NCBI GenBank assembly: GCA_963729365.1
Contig: CAVSNQ010000022.1
Span: 310,001-374,000 of the forward strand
Source: JASHPR01 sp963729365
GTDB lineage: Bacteria; Actinomycetota; Actinomycetes; Streptosporangiales; Streptosporangiaceae
Length of the DNA stretch: 64,000 nucleotides
Reading direction: 5' to 3'
In this document: in pieces, positions 34,259-42,471 of the stretch
Position numbering within the stretch: the first letter of the stretch is position 1
Layout of the letters: each line of letters begins with the position of its first letter
Translations under genes and position numbers: made by a program
The notes under the pieces: generated by a model
Told to the model about the DNA's origin: nothing
The model's database searches: none
What the model saw: only the letters and a program-made list of their open reading frames with translations

Positions 34259-34597
34259 TCAGCGGTGACTCGCCTCGTATTTCGCGATGACCTGCGCTGG
34301 AATCCGGCCGCGGTCACTGACCTCGATCCCGCTGCGCTTAGCCCAGGCGCGAACCTCGGCGCTGTGCTGGCGGTGAGCCGCCGTTCTACGCTTGGTTCGC
34401 GTTACCCTGCCCGTCACCTTGCGCGCCTTGTCGGCGAACCGCTTGAGTACCTCATCGAATTTCTGGCTGTGCTTCTCGCATAGGTCGATCTCATAATCCC
34501 GGCCGTCGAGGCTGAACGCACGCGTCATGTGCTCGCCGTCCGGGATCTCTTTTGAGTCGTAGTCACACGCGAATGTGACTGAGACCTTCTGTGCCAC
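34259..34597 (-). CDS. lsr2: Lsr2-family nucleoid-associated protein
   Basis: A 112-residue xenogeneic-silencing/bridging protein. The N-terminal dimerisation domain (KVSVTFACDYDSKEI) and the C-terminal DNA-binding domain with the RGR hook (residues 96-98 in SDRGRIP) are intact. It binds AT-rich minor grooves and compacts foreign DNA. The GTG start follows GGGGGAG. It is convergent with the MscS-like gene, only 10 bases apart. Two cysteines in the N-terminal half (C11, C40) are a minor departure from many homologs. Confidence 0.95.
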   Translation of the reverse strand: MAQKVSVTFACDYDSKEIPDGEHMTRAFSLDGRDYEIDLCEKHSQKFDEVLKRFADKARKVTGRVTRTKRRTAAHRQHSAEVRAWAKRSGIEVSDRGRIPAQVIAKYEASHR

Positions 34598-34721
34598 TTG
34601 TACTCCCCCTTCCCCCGACGCGGATATATCCCCAGGCACATGGCATCTGTAACGGCACCCAGGCCACGTGTTTTCATGGCCCGTTTGGACTGCCGATGTG
34701 GCGCGGAAAAGCTCCGCCAGA

Positions 34722-35822
34722 TCAGTCGAACGATGCGTCAGGGTCAGCGCGCCGGTTGGGTCCTCCGTGACCGCTCTGAGGCCGCCTGTAGGGGAACGAA
34801 TCCTGGGCTGGTTCATGCCCGATGTCATCGGTAACGGCGGTGCCGTAATGCGCCGGGTAATCGGCAGTACTTCGGCCGAGAGCATCGCCGCGGGGAGGGG
34901 CTGAAGTTCCGGGCTGGTAATGCGGCAAGGACGGCTCGCCTTGATAATCCATCGGTCCCGTGCCACCGGGGTACAGATCGTCCGCAGGCTGGCCTTGATA
35001 GCGGACCTGACCGCCAGTGTTGTGCGGATAGGCTGCGCTGTTGTCAGGGCCCGGATAAGGGGCGTCGTCGCGGCGGCCCACGTAGAGCGCGGCACCGTAG
35101 CCGGCCTCTGCGCTGCCGGGCGCTGGCCGGTCGGCCGGGTACTCGGTCCGGTGATCCGGCGGCCCAGTCAGGTACTCGGGGGCCCCGGTCAGGTAGTCCG
35201 GAGGCCCGGCCCGGTGGTCCGGCGGCCCGGTCAGGTAGTCCGGAGATGAGGCGCGGTGGTCCGGCGGCCCGGTCAGGTAGTCCGGAGGCCCGGCCCGGTG
35301 GCCAGGCCCGGCCCGGTGGTCGGGCGGCGCCGTCAGGTACTCAGCGGGCCCGGTCCGGTACTGCGTCGACCCGGTGCTGAGGTCGTCCGGCATCTCCGGC
35401 CGGTACTCCGGAGGGCTGGCCGGGTGATCGGGCGGCTCGGTCAGGTACTCGCGCACCCCGGTCAGGTAGTCCCCCGGGCCAGCCTGGGGATCCGGCGGCC
35501 CATGCCCGGGCGGTGGCCCCATGGTGTGCACCTGCGCGGACTGCATCGGAGCGTCAGCGAACGCCTGGCCCGACGGCTCGGAGTCCCATCCGGTCTGCGG
35601 CCCGCCCGGGCCGCGCTGCAGCGTCTCGACCATCCTCGGCAGGTCACCGATGGCCAGCCGGAAGGTACCCGTGCACATCCCGCCCTGCCAGATGCTCAGG
35701 ACGGCCACTCCGGTGTCCGCGTACCAGCTGAGCCGCATGCTCCGGGAATTGCCCCGGACGTCGAAGAAGACCTCGCCGAGGCGGGGCAGCGGGGCAGCAT
35801 CCGATGCCGACATGGTGCCCAT
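34722..35822 (-). CDS. protein with a short conserved N-terminal domain and a PPDHRAGPPDYLTG repeat tail
   Basis: A 366-residue protein that I cannot name. Residues 10-75 are ordered and well conserved in style (LGEVFFDVRGNSRSMRLSWY, then VLSIWQGGMCTGTFRL); this part looks like a small beta domain. From about residue 95 it is low complexity, Pro/Tyr/Asp/His-rich, with a tandem unit of 14 residues (GPPDHRAxxPDYLT) between about 160 and 230. No signal peptide or membrane segment. It lies 124 bases upstream of lsr2 on the same strand and may share its transcript. Start at 35822 or 35813. Confidence 0.7.
   Translation of the reverse strand: MGTMSASDAAPLPRLGEVFFDVRGNSRSMRLSWYADTGVAVLSIWQGGMCTGTFRLAIGDLPRMVETLQRGPGGPQTGWDSEPSGQAFADAPMQSAQVHTMGPPPGHGPPDPQAGPGDYLTGVREYLTEPPDHPASPPEYRPEMPDDLSTGSTQYRTGPAEYLTAPPDHRAGPGHRAGPPDYLTGPPDHRASSPDYLTGPPDHRAGPPDYLTGAPEYLTGPPDHRTEYPADRPAPGSAEAGYGAALYVGRRDDAPYPGPDNSAAYPHNTGGQVRYQGQPADDLYPGGTGPMDYQGEPSLPHYQPGTSAPPRGDALGRSTADYPAHYGTAVTDDIGHEPAQDSFPYRRPQSGHGGPNRRADPDASFD
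35150..35345 (-). repeat. 42-base tandem repeat in the gene upstream of lsr2
   Basis: A 33-base block is identical at 35213-35245 and 35255-35287, exactly 42 bases (14 codons) apart, with diverged copies on both sides. The near-identity at DNA level points to recent expansion. Confidence 0.85.
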
Positions 35823-36165
35823 GGTTGCGCTGAACCAGCGGCTTTGTCTAGTTCATGAGCACTTGCGATGGGGTCGGCCGTGGTCAGCCGCCGCGGAACA
35901 CCTTGGCCAGTTTCCTTATCCCGCCTGCACGGGTACCAGCGCCGATGGCATGATGATGCGTCGGCACGCTGACGGTTGGCCCGGTGGCTGCCGCTTCGCG
36001 CACCCGGCGGCGGCCCGTGCTCGCGGGAACACCACGGCGGCCTAAAGCGTTGCATCTTCCGACGGGGCGAATGCCGCATCACACGAGATTTTGTGCGTCC
36101 AGCGAGCCGGACGCTCCGCTAGACGAGGAACTACACGGTGAGCTGGTTGTTGAGGAGAGTTATCC
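35823..36165. other. 343-base divergent intergenic region
   Basis: Between the repeat protein (minus) and the WhiB-family gene (plus). TAGACG at 36119-36124 may be a -10 for the WhiB gene, whose ribosome site is GAGGAGAG. I see no gene or stable RNA in it. Confidence 0.5.
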
Positions 36166-36465
36166 ATGTCTGAGGTACGCCGTCAGGCCGTCTTGATTCC
36201 GCGGCCGAACTGGGGCTGGCAAGACGATGCTGCGTGCCGCGGTAAGGACGTCGTGCTCTTTTTTGGTCCCGATGGCGAGCGGCAGCCCGAGCGTGACATC
36301 CGGGAGCGGAAGGCCAAGGCCGTGTGTGCCGCATGCCCGGTCAGGGCCGAGTGCCTGAGCTACGCGGTCGGCCGCCCGGAGAAGTACGGCACGTGGGGCG
36401 GGCTCAATGAGGACGAGCGGTCGGCCGAGCGGCGCCGCCGGATGCGCCGCGCTAACGCGGCCTGA
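36166..36465 (+). CDS. WhiB-family iron-sulfur transcription factor
   Basis: A 99-residue Wbl protein. The four cluster cysteines are C24, C54, C57 and C63 (C-x29-C-x2-C-x5-C), followed by the GTWGG turn at 75-79 and a basic C-terminal helix RRRRMRRA. These proteins carry a [4Fe-4S] cluster sensitive to oxygen or NO and act with the primary sigma factor. The exact Wbl class is not decided here. GAGGAGAG lies ten bases before the ATG. The position near lsr2 places two global regulators within 2 kb. Confidence 0.93.
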   Translation: MSEVRRQAVLIPRPNWGWQDDAACRGKDVVLFFGPDGERQPERDIRERKAKAVCAACPVRAECLSYAVGRPEKYGTWGGLNEDERSAERRRRMRRANAA

Positions 36466-36571
36466 CCCGCAGGAAACACCGGAGCCGCGGCTCCGGCTCG
36501 CCGGGACGTTGCGTGCCGCGGCCAGGGACACCGCCGCGGCACGTTATTTAGTGGCGCGAGACAATGAAGGC

Positions 36572-36697
36572 ATGATCTGCTTGTCGTGCCGCCAGCAGCA
36601 CCATGAAAAGTGCCCGGGCGGGACCTGGTGTGACTGCCAGCATCGGCAGCCCGATACGGATACCGAGCCGCGGCTCGGCTGGATCCGGCAAGGCTGA
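36572..36697 (+). CDS. small Cys/His-rich protein (41 residues)
   Basis: A tiny protein opening MICLSCRQQHHEKC and then GGTWCDCQH, with five cysteines and several histidines spaced like a zinc-binding knuckle. I recall similar 40-50 residue proteins in other actinomycetes, with no function assigned. The upstream GACAAT lies 6 bases before the ATG, fitting the leaderless pattern of this genome. A GTG at 36551 in frame is the alternative start. Confidence 0.6.
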   Translation: MICLSCRQQHHEKCPGGTWCDCQHRQPDTDTEPRLGWIRQG

Positions 36698-36814
36698 CGG
36701 CGCCGGAGCGGAATAGGCGTGGTGGCCGCGCCGTTGAGTTGACACATGGGAGCCAGCCTTTTGTCTCCGGAGCCGGGTGGGCCAGCCTTGCGGGCTCCCG
36801 CGCGGGCGAGCCGG

Positions 36815-36964
36815 ATGCCCCGCGCGGCGCGCCGGTCCGTCCGCCGCTTCGGGGCGCTGACCGCGGCTGACCCGTTGCTCGTCATCCGCCGGCATGTTGA
36901 TTTCCTTCGGATCGGGAGCGCGCTCTGTCTCCCGCGGCCGCTGACCACAGCCCGTCATTCCTGA
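36815..36964 (+). CDS. putative cysteine-pathway leader peptide
   Basis: The end of this short ORF carries RRHVDFLRIGSALC, matching the actinomycete leader-peptide pattern RRHVDLLR-x-x-SALC that I recall before sulfur-assimilation genes. It ends 114 bases before the sulfite reductase gene and its stop falls inside a hairpin. The start is uncertain: ATG 36815 gives 49 residues, TTG 36875 gives a more typical 29. Translation of the leader probably reports cysteine supply. Confidence 0.6.
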   Translation: MPRAARRSVRRFGALTAADPLLVIRRHVDFLRIGSALCLPRPLTTARHS

Positions 36965-37055
36965 CGGGCGCGTGCCGCGAGCAGCGCCCTCCGGCAACTG
37001 GCCGGGGAGTTTTGCGCCCGAGCGGGCTGCCGCCCGCGACATCCCGGCACGCGCC
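36951..37055 (+). ncRNA. structured RNA leader before sulfite reductase
   Basis: A hairpin of 7 bp with a UUCC loop (36951-36968) overlaps the leader stop. Next, a perfect 11-bp stem pairs 36967-36977 with 37045-37055 and encloses two further hairpins, one of 5-8 bp around 36990-37010 and one of 6 bp (37022-37037), giving a three-way junction. The long stem and the first hairpin share two bases, so they may be alternatives. The structure ends 12 bases before the ribosome site. Confidence 0.55.
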
Positions 37056-37078
37056 CCGTGACCGAAGGGACGCAGCAC

Positions 37079-38875
37079 ATGCCAGCGCCGAGCAGTACCA
37101 CGGCCAGCCATGAGACATCCAGCCGCGAAGCAACCAGTGACGAAGCATCAGACCCGGCCATTTCCGGTAGTACCGGCCCCGCCGGGCAGGCGGATGCCAG
37201 GAGCCAGCGAAGCCGCCGCCAGGGCCGTGGTGACGGGCAGTGGGCACTTGGCTACCGCGAGCCGTTGAACAAGAACGAAGAACTCAAGAAGAATGACGAC
37301 GGCCTGAACGTCCGCGACCGGATCATCAATGTCTATTCGAAGCGGGGCTTCGACTCGATCGATCCGGCCGACCTGCGCGGGCGATTCCGCTGGTTCGGCC
37401 TGTATACCCAGCGCAGGCCGGGCATCAGCGGCGGGAAGACCGCCTCCCTGGAGCCCGAGGAACTGGACGACAAGTTCTTCATGCTGCGCATCCGTATCGA
37501 CGGAGGGCAGCTGAACGGCGAGCAGCTCGCCACGGTGGCCGACATCTCGCGGCGGTTCGCCCGGGGCACGGCCGACGTGACCGACCGGCAGAACATCCAG
37601 CTGCACTGGGTACAGATCGAGGACGTCCCGCAGATCTGGGCGGCGCTCGAGTCCGTCGGGCTCTCCACCACCGAGGCCTGCGGCGACACGCCCCGGGTGA
37701 TCCTGGGCTGCCCGCTGGCCGGCATTGACGCCGAGGAGATCATCGATGCGACGCCGGAGATCCGCCAGACCGCCGCGCGCTTCGTCGGCGACCCCGCGTT
37801 CTCCAACCTGCCCCGCAAGTTCAAGTCCGCGATGAGCGGCTGCGCGGTGCAGTGCACCATCCACGAGATCAACGACATCGCGTTCGTGGGCGTGCCCGGC
37901 CCGGATGGCGAGCCCGGCTACGACCTGTGGGCGGGCGGCGGGCTTTCCACCAATCCGATGATCGGGAAGAGGCTGGGTGCCTTCGTCCCGCCGGGCCAGG
38001 TCCCCGAGGTCTGGGCGGGCATCACGTCGATCTTCCGCGATTACGGCTACCGGAGGCTGCGGCACCGCGCCCGGCTGAAGTTCCTGATGGCTGACTGGGG
38101 TCCCGAGCGGTTCCGCGACGTGCTGGAGCGCGACTACCTGGGCTACTCGCTGGCCGACGGGCCGGCGCCGAAGGCCCCGGGCAGCGGGCAGCGTGACCAC
38201 GTGGGCGTCCACAAGCAGCGGGACGGGCGGTACTACGTCGGCTTCGCCCCCCGGGTGGGCCGGATGTCAGCGGACTCGCTGGACCTGGTGGCCAGGCTCG
38301 CCGTGGAGTACGGCAGCGGGCGGGTCAGGACCACGACCGAGCAGAAGATGGTGATACTCGACGTCCCCGAGGCCCGCACCGGCGCGCTGGCCGCCGAGCT
38401 GGCCGCCGCGGACCTGCCGGTCACCCCGAGCGCGTTCCGGCGGCACACCATGGCCTGCACCGGCATCGAGTTCTGCAAGCTGGCCATCGTGGAGACCAAG
38501 CAGCGGGCGTCGGACCTGATAGCCGAGCTCGAGCGGCGCCTCCCCGGCTTCACCGAGCCGATCACGATCAACGTCAACGGCTGCCCCAACTCGTGCGCCC
38601 GGATCCAGACCGCTGACATCGGCCTGAAGGGAACCCTGCTCACGCTGCCCGGCGGCGAGCAGGTGGAAGGATTCCAGGTCCACCTGGGGGGCAGCCTGGA
38701 CGGCGGCGACGGGGAGGGCTCGGGCTTCGGCCGGAAGGTCCGCGGGCTCAAGACCACCGCCGAAGAGCTACCCGACTACGTCGAGCGGGTGCTGCGCCGC
38801 TATGACGCCAGCCGGATGCCGGGCGAGACGTTCGCCGCGTGGGTGGCCAAGGCCGGAGAGGCGGACATAGCATGA
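37079..38875 (+). CDS. ferredoxin-dependent sulfite/nitrite reductase
   Basis: A 598-residue siroheme and [4Fe-4S] enzyme. The ferredoxin-like half-domain pairs are present twice, and the cluster/siroheme cysteines lie in ACTGIEFC (C-x5-C) and NGCPNSCAR (C-x3-C). In actinobacteria with cysH downstream the role is assimilatory reduction of sulfite to sulfide. The first 60 residues are low complexity (Ser/Thr/Ala-rich), longer than in many homologs. ATG 37079 is preferred for GAAGGGA eight bases before it; GTG 37058 is also in frame. The stop overlaps the next start (ATGA). Confidence 0.93.
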   Translation: MPAPSSTTASHETSSREATSDEASDPAISGSTGPAGQADARSQRSRRQGRGDGQWALGYREPLNKNEELKKNDDGLNVRDRIINVYSKRGFDSIDPADLRGRFRWFGLYTQRRPGISGGKTASLEPEELDDKFFMLRIRIDGGQLNGEQLATVADISRRFARGTADVTDRQNIQLHWVQIEDVPQIWAALESVGLSTTEACGDTPRVILGCPLAGIDAEEIIDATPEIRQTAARFVGDPAFSNLPRKFKSAMSGCAVQCTIHEINDIAFVGVPGPDGEPGYDLWAGGGLSTNPMIGKRLGAFVPPGQVPEVWAGITSIFRDYGYRRLRHRARLKFLMADWGPERFRDVLERDYLGYSLADGPAPKAPGSGQRDHVGVHKQRDGRYYVGFAPRVGRMSADSLDLVARLAVEYGSGRVRTTTEQKMVILDVPEARTGALAAELAAADLPVTPSAFRRHTMACTGIEFCKLAIVETKQRASDLIAELERRLPGFTEPITINVNGCPNSCARIQTADIGLKGTLLTLPGGEQVEGFQVHLGGSLDGGDGEGSGFGRKVRGLKTTAEELPDYVERVLRRYDASRMPGETFAAWVAKAGEADIA

Positions 38876-39051
38876 GTAATCCGCCGAATACTCCTATTAA
38901 CACCTTTCCGGCAGAACGCGCGGTCCCGTTCTATTGCCCGTACTGCGGCGAGGAAGACCTGGAGCCCCAGGAAGCGGACGGCGAGTGGCGTTGCCGCAGT
39001 TGTGTGCGGTCGTTCCGGCTACGCTTTGCGGGAACCGGGGCCATCCGGTGA
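38872..39051 (+). CDS. small zinc-ribbon-like protein of the sulfite reductase operon
   Basis: A 59-residue protein with CPYCGEED and CRSC, a C-x2-C pair set that should bind zinc. It is squeezed between the sulfite reductase (ATGA overlap) and cysH (GTGA overlap), so it is made in step with both. Similar small proteins occur at this place in other actinobacteria, and it may act as a structural or sulfur-relay helper; no function is established that I know of. Confidence 0.8.
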   Translation: MSNPPNTPINTFPAERAVPFYCPYCGEEDLEPQEADGEWRCRSCVRSFRLRFAGTGAIR

Positions 39052-39800
39052 GCCGCGAGGTGATCAGGCCGGCGCCGGCGACCGCTGACATGACGACGCC
39101 CGCCCGTCGGGAGGAAGCCATCCGCATGGAGAGGCTGGCCGCTGAGGCGGCCGAGGCACTGGCCGGCGCACCCGCCGAGGACGTGGTCCGCTGGGCCACG
39201 GACACGTTCGGTGACCGGATCTGCATCACGTCGTCGATGACCGACGCCGTGATCATTCACCTCGCCTCTCAGGTACGCCAGGGAATAGACGTCATCTTCC
39301 TCGACACGGGCTACCACTTCGCGGAGACCATCGGCACCAGGGACGCCGTATCCGCGGTCTTCCCGGTCAACGTGATCAACGTCATGCCCGCGCAGACCGT
39401 GGCCGAGCAGGACGAGCAGATGGGCCCCAGGCTGTACAGCCGCAACCCGGATCTCTGCTGCTACCTGCGCAAGGTGGTACCGCTGGAGGGTGCGCTCGAG
39501 CCCTACGACGCGTGGATCACCGGGGTTCGCCGGGAGGAGACGGACGCCAGGAACGACACCCGGGTCGTCCAGTGGGATGCCCGGCGGGAGATGGTGAAGG
39601 TCAACCCGATCGTGGACTGGACCCAGGATCAGGTCGAGGCCTACATCGCCGAGAATGGCGTGCTGGTCAACCCGCTGGTCTACGACGGCTACCCGTCGAT
39701 CGGCTGCGCGACCTGCACCGCCCGGGTAGAGACGGGCGCCGACGCCCGGAGCGGGCGCTGGGCGGGCACCGGCAAGACCGAATGCGGCATCCACCTCTGA
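39048..39800 (+). CDS. cysH: CysH, adenylyl-sulfate/phosphoadenylyl-sulfate reductase
   Basis: A 250-residue reductase that makes sulfite from activated sulfate. The iron-sulfur cysteine pairs are LCCYLRK and GCATC, which mark the [4Fe-4S] type that prefers APS, and the catalytic cysteine is in the terminal ECGIHL. The PP-loop region is ITSSMTDAV (about residues 61-69). GTG start by overlap with the zinc-ribbon gene. The ATP-sulfurylase genes cysD and cysN, which often follow, are absent here. Confidence 0.95.
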   Translation: MSREVIRPAPATADMTTPARREEAIRMERLAAEAAEALAGAPAEDVVRWATDTFGDRICITSSMTDAVIIHLASQVRQGIDVIFLDTGYHFAETIGTRDAVSAVFPVNVINVMPAQTVAEQDEQMGPRLYSRNPDLCCYLRKVVPLEGALEPYDAWITGVRREETDARNDTRVVQWDARREMVKVNPIVDWTQDQVEAYIAENGVLVNPLVYDGYPSIGCATCTARVETGADARSGRWAGTGKTECGIHL

Positions 39801-40651
39801 CCGCGGCCGCCGGCCAGCGGCCGCCGGAGCCTGCCCGGCCACCTCCGCTCGTTGCCGTCGCGCACGGCAGCAGCAATCCCCGGGCCGCGGCCGCCATCAC
39901 CGGCCTGATGGATGTCGTGCGGGCTCGCGCCCGGCGCCGCGGCCTGCCGGGCCTGCCGGTGCAGGCGGCCTACCTGGGCCACGCTCTGCCGTCAGTTCCC
40001 GACGTGCTGGAAGCGCTGTACCCCGCGGCCCGGGATAGCCGCCCTGAACGCTATGCCCTCCCCGCCGTGGTGCTGCCATTGCTGCTCACCGGGGCCTACC
40101 ACAGCGACGCCGACCTGCCAGCCGTGCTCCGCCAGGCCAGTGCCCGCCTGCCCGGGCTGCGCATCAGCTATGGCGAGCCGCTCGGCCCGCACCCGGGACT
40201 GCTGCGCGCCCTGGAACGCCGCCTCGCCGAGGCGGGGGTGCCGGCCGGGCCGGCCAGCGCGAGGGGCACCGCCGTCGTCCTCGCCGCGGCCGGGTCAAGC
40301 CGCCCGGCGGCGAACGCCGCCGTGGCCCGGATGGCCGCGGCCTGGCAGCGCGCCAGGGGCTGGCGCCAGGTGGTGCCCTGTTACGCGTCGGCGGCCTCGC
40401 CCACGCCCGGCCAGGCGGTCGCCGGCCTGCTGCGCGCGGGCGCGCCGCGGGTGGCCGTGGCGACCTACCTGCTGGCGCCGGGCGTCTTCGCGGACCAGGT
40501 CGGCGAGCAATCGCTGGCCGCGGGCGCCTCGGCCGTCTCCGCCCCGCTCGGCGCCGCACCCGAGGTGGCCGATGTGATCATCGAGCGTTACCTGCAGGCC
40601 GCTCACCAGAGTGCCGAGCCGCGCGTTCGCGATCGCGCGGCGCAACGCTGA
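39782..40651 (+). CDS. sirohydrochlorin ferrochelatase-like protein (two CbiX domains)
   Basis: A 289-residue protein with two CbiX repeats: the first has VAVAHGSSNPRA (about residue 23) with the metal-site histidines and GAYHSDADLP; the second has VVLAAAGSSRPAANAA and lacks an obvious histidine. It would insert iron into sirohydrochlorin to supply the siroheme of the reductase upstream. It overlaps cysH by 19 bases; the ATG at 39782 is the only early start that gives a full first domain. Confidence 0.87.
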   Translation: MRHPPLTAAAGQRPPEPARPPPLVAVAHGSSNPRAAAAITGLMDVVRARARRRGLPGLPVQAAYLGHALPSVPDVLEALYPAARDSRPERYALPAVVLPLLLTGAYHSDADLPAVLRQASARLPGLRISYGEPLGPHPGLLRALERRLAEAGVPAGPASARGTAVVLAAAGSSRPAANAAVARMAAAWQRARGWRQVVPCYASAASPTPGQAVAGLLRAGAPRVAVATYLLAPGVFADQVGEQSLAAGASAVSAPLGAAPEVADVIIERYLQAAHQSAEPRVRDRAAQR

Positions 40652-40655
40652 CAAT

Positions 40656-40772
40656 GGGAGCGGGTGAGGTTTTGTGCGGGGATACCGGGGCGGAGCGGGA
40701 GCGGGTGAGGTTTTGTGGGGGGATGGGGTTCGGGTGAGGTCTTGTCGGGGAATGCGGGGGCGGAGCCCCCGC
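40656..40772 (+). repeat. G-rich tandem repeat between chelatase and AidB-like genes
   Basis: Three copies of the core CGGGTGAGGTYTTGT followed by a G-run start at 40661, 40702 and 40731. Flanking GGGGCGGAGC parts repeat with them. The unit is unlike the neighbouring coding sequence. Confidence 0.8.
40754..40772. terminator. GC hairpin, possible terminator
   Basis: GCGGGGGC, GGA loop, GCCCCCGC: an 8-bp perfect stem at the end of the repeat tract and 13 bases before the AidB-like start. Elements of this form are frequent between actinomycete genes. Confidence 0.45.
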
Positions 40773-40785
40773 AGGTGAGGGTCCC

Positions 40786-42462
40786 ATGACGCACGCGGCG
40801 CCGCATGTTACGCACGAGGTGCTCAATCAGGTCCCGCCGCTGGCCGGATACGATGTGGCCGACGATCAGGCCCTGATCCAGGCGCTGCGGCGCGAGGGTG
40901 CCGGGTGGGCCGAGGAGGGCCTGCACGAGCTCGGCGAGCGCGCGGGCTCCGCCGATACTCAGGAGCGTGCCCGGCTGGCCAACGAGCATCCCCCGGTGCT
41001 GCGCACGCATGATTCCCGCGGCCACCGGATCGACGAGGTCGAGTTCCATCCCGCCTGGCACGAACTGATGGCCACGGCCGTGGGCCACGGACTGCACGCG
41101 GCGCCGTGGCTCGATGACGCGCCGGGCGCGCACGTCGCGCGGGCGGCCGGATTCTTCGTCTGGACGCAGGCCGAGGCGGGGCACGGATGCCCGATCTCCA
41201 TGACCTACGCGGCGGTGCCGGCGCTGCGGCACGAGCCCCGGCTGGCGGCGCGCTTCGAGCCGCTGCTCGGCTCGCGCAGCTACGATCCGGGCCTGCGGGT
41301 CGCCGGCCGCAAGGCCGGCCTGCTGGCCGGCATGGCGATGACCGAGAAGCAGGGCGGCTCGGACGTGCGGGCCAACACCACCCGGGCGGTCCCGGCGGGC
41401 GACGGCGGTTACCAGCTCACCGGCCATAAGTGGTTCTGCTCCGCGCCGATGTGCGACCTGTTCCTCGTCCTGGCCCAGGCACCGGAGGGACTCAGCTGCT
41501 TCCTGCTCCCCCGGGTGCTGCCGGACGGTACCCGCAATTCCATGCGCATCCAGCGGCTCAAGGACAAGCTGGGCAACAGGTCCAACGCCTCATCGGAGGT
41601 CGAGTACGACGCGGCGTTCGCCTGGCTCGTCGGCGAGCCGGGCCGGGGCGTGGCGACGATCATTGAGATGGTCAGCTCGACCAGGCTGGATTGCGTCCTC
41701 GGCAGCGCGGCCGCGGTCCGGCTGGCGTGCGTCACGGCCATGCACTACGCCAGCATCCGGCGGTCGTTCGGAGCCACGCTCGTCGCCCACCCCCTGATGG
41801 CGTCGGTCCTGGCCGACCTGGCCCTCGAGTCCGAGGCGGCCACCACGCTGGCCATCCGCCTGGCTGGCGCGGCCGACCGCGCGGCGCGCGGCGACGCGGG
41901 CGAGGCCGCACTGCTGCGGCTGGCGCTGCCGGCGGCCAAGTACTGGGTGTGCAAGCGGACGCCCATGGCCACCGCCGAGGCGCTGGAGTGCCTGGGCGGA
42001 AACGGCTACGTTGAGGAGTCGGGCATGCCGCGGCTGTACCGGGACGCGCCGCTCAATTCCGTCTGGGAAGGCTCGGGGAACGTGACCGCCCTGGACGTGC
42101 TCCGCGCGCTGGCCCGCTCCCCGGACTCGGCCGACACGCTGCTCGCCGAGATCGACCTCGCCGCGGACGGCGACCAGCGCCTCGACACGGCCCGCGCGCG
42201 GCTGCGCCGGGAGCTGAAGGAGGCCGTGGCGGCCGGGACCGAGGCCCAGTACCGGGCCAGGAGGCTGGCCGGGCTGATCGCGCTGACCCTGCAGGCCTCG
42301 CTGCTGGTACGGCATGCACCGGCCGCCGTCGCCGACGCGTTCTGCGCCTCCCGGCTTGGTTCCGAGCCGTCTGCCGGCCCCGGGGACCCGTTCGGCACCC
42401 TGCCGGACGGGCTGGACCTGGACCCGGTGCTCGACCGGGCCAGGGTCAGCATTCCCGGGTAG
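40786..42462 (+). CDS. AidB-like acyl-CoA dehydrogenase family protein
   Basis: A 558-residue flavoprotein, long for acyl-CoA dehydrogenases and typical of the AidB branch. Motifs: MTEKQGGSDVRANTT (flavin/substrate loop), ALECLGGNGYVEESGMPRL and RDAPLNSVWEGSGNV. E. coli AidB binds DNA and is tied to alkylation damage, but most actinobacterial members are uncharacterised and may be isovaleryl-CoA dehydrogenase-like. AGGTGAGGG lies before the ATG. Its TAG stop forms part of the -10 box of glgX. Confidence 0.92.
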   Translation: MTHAAPHVTHEVLNQVPPLAGYDVADDQALIQALRREGAGWAEEGLHELGERAGSADTQERARLANEHPPVLRTHDSRGHRIDEVEFHPAWHELMATAVGHGLHAAPWLDDAPGAHVARAAGFFVWTQAEAGHGCPISMTYAAVPALRHEPRLAARFEPLLGSRSYDPGLRVAGRKAGLLAGMAMTEKQGGSDVRANTTRAVPAGDGGYQLTGHKWFCSAPMCDLFLVLAQAPEGLSCFLLPRVLPDGTRNSMRIQRLKDKLGNRSNASSEVEYDAAFAWLVGEPGRGVATIIEMVSSTRLDCVLGSAAAVRLACVTAMHYASIRRSFGATLVAHPLMASVLADLALESEAATTLAIRLAGAADRAARGDAGEAALLRLALPAAKYWVCKRTPMATAEALECLGGNGYVEESGMPRLYRDAPLNSVWEGSGNVTALDVLRALARSPDSADTLLAEIDLAADGDQRLDTARARLRRELKEAVAAGTEAQYRARRLAGLIALTLQASLLVRHAPAAVADAFCASRLGSEPSAGPGDPFGTLPDGLDLDPVLDRARVSIPG

Positions 42463-42465
42463 GGT
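42460..42465 (+). promoter_or_regulatory. -10 element of glgX overlapping the AidB stop codon
   Basis: TAGGGT begins with the TAG stop and lies 6 bases before the ATG at 42472, giving a leaderless start. Confidence 0.45.
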
Positions 42466-42471
42466 CTGCGG

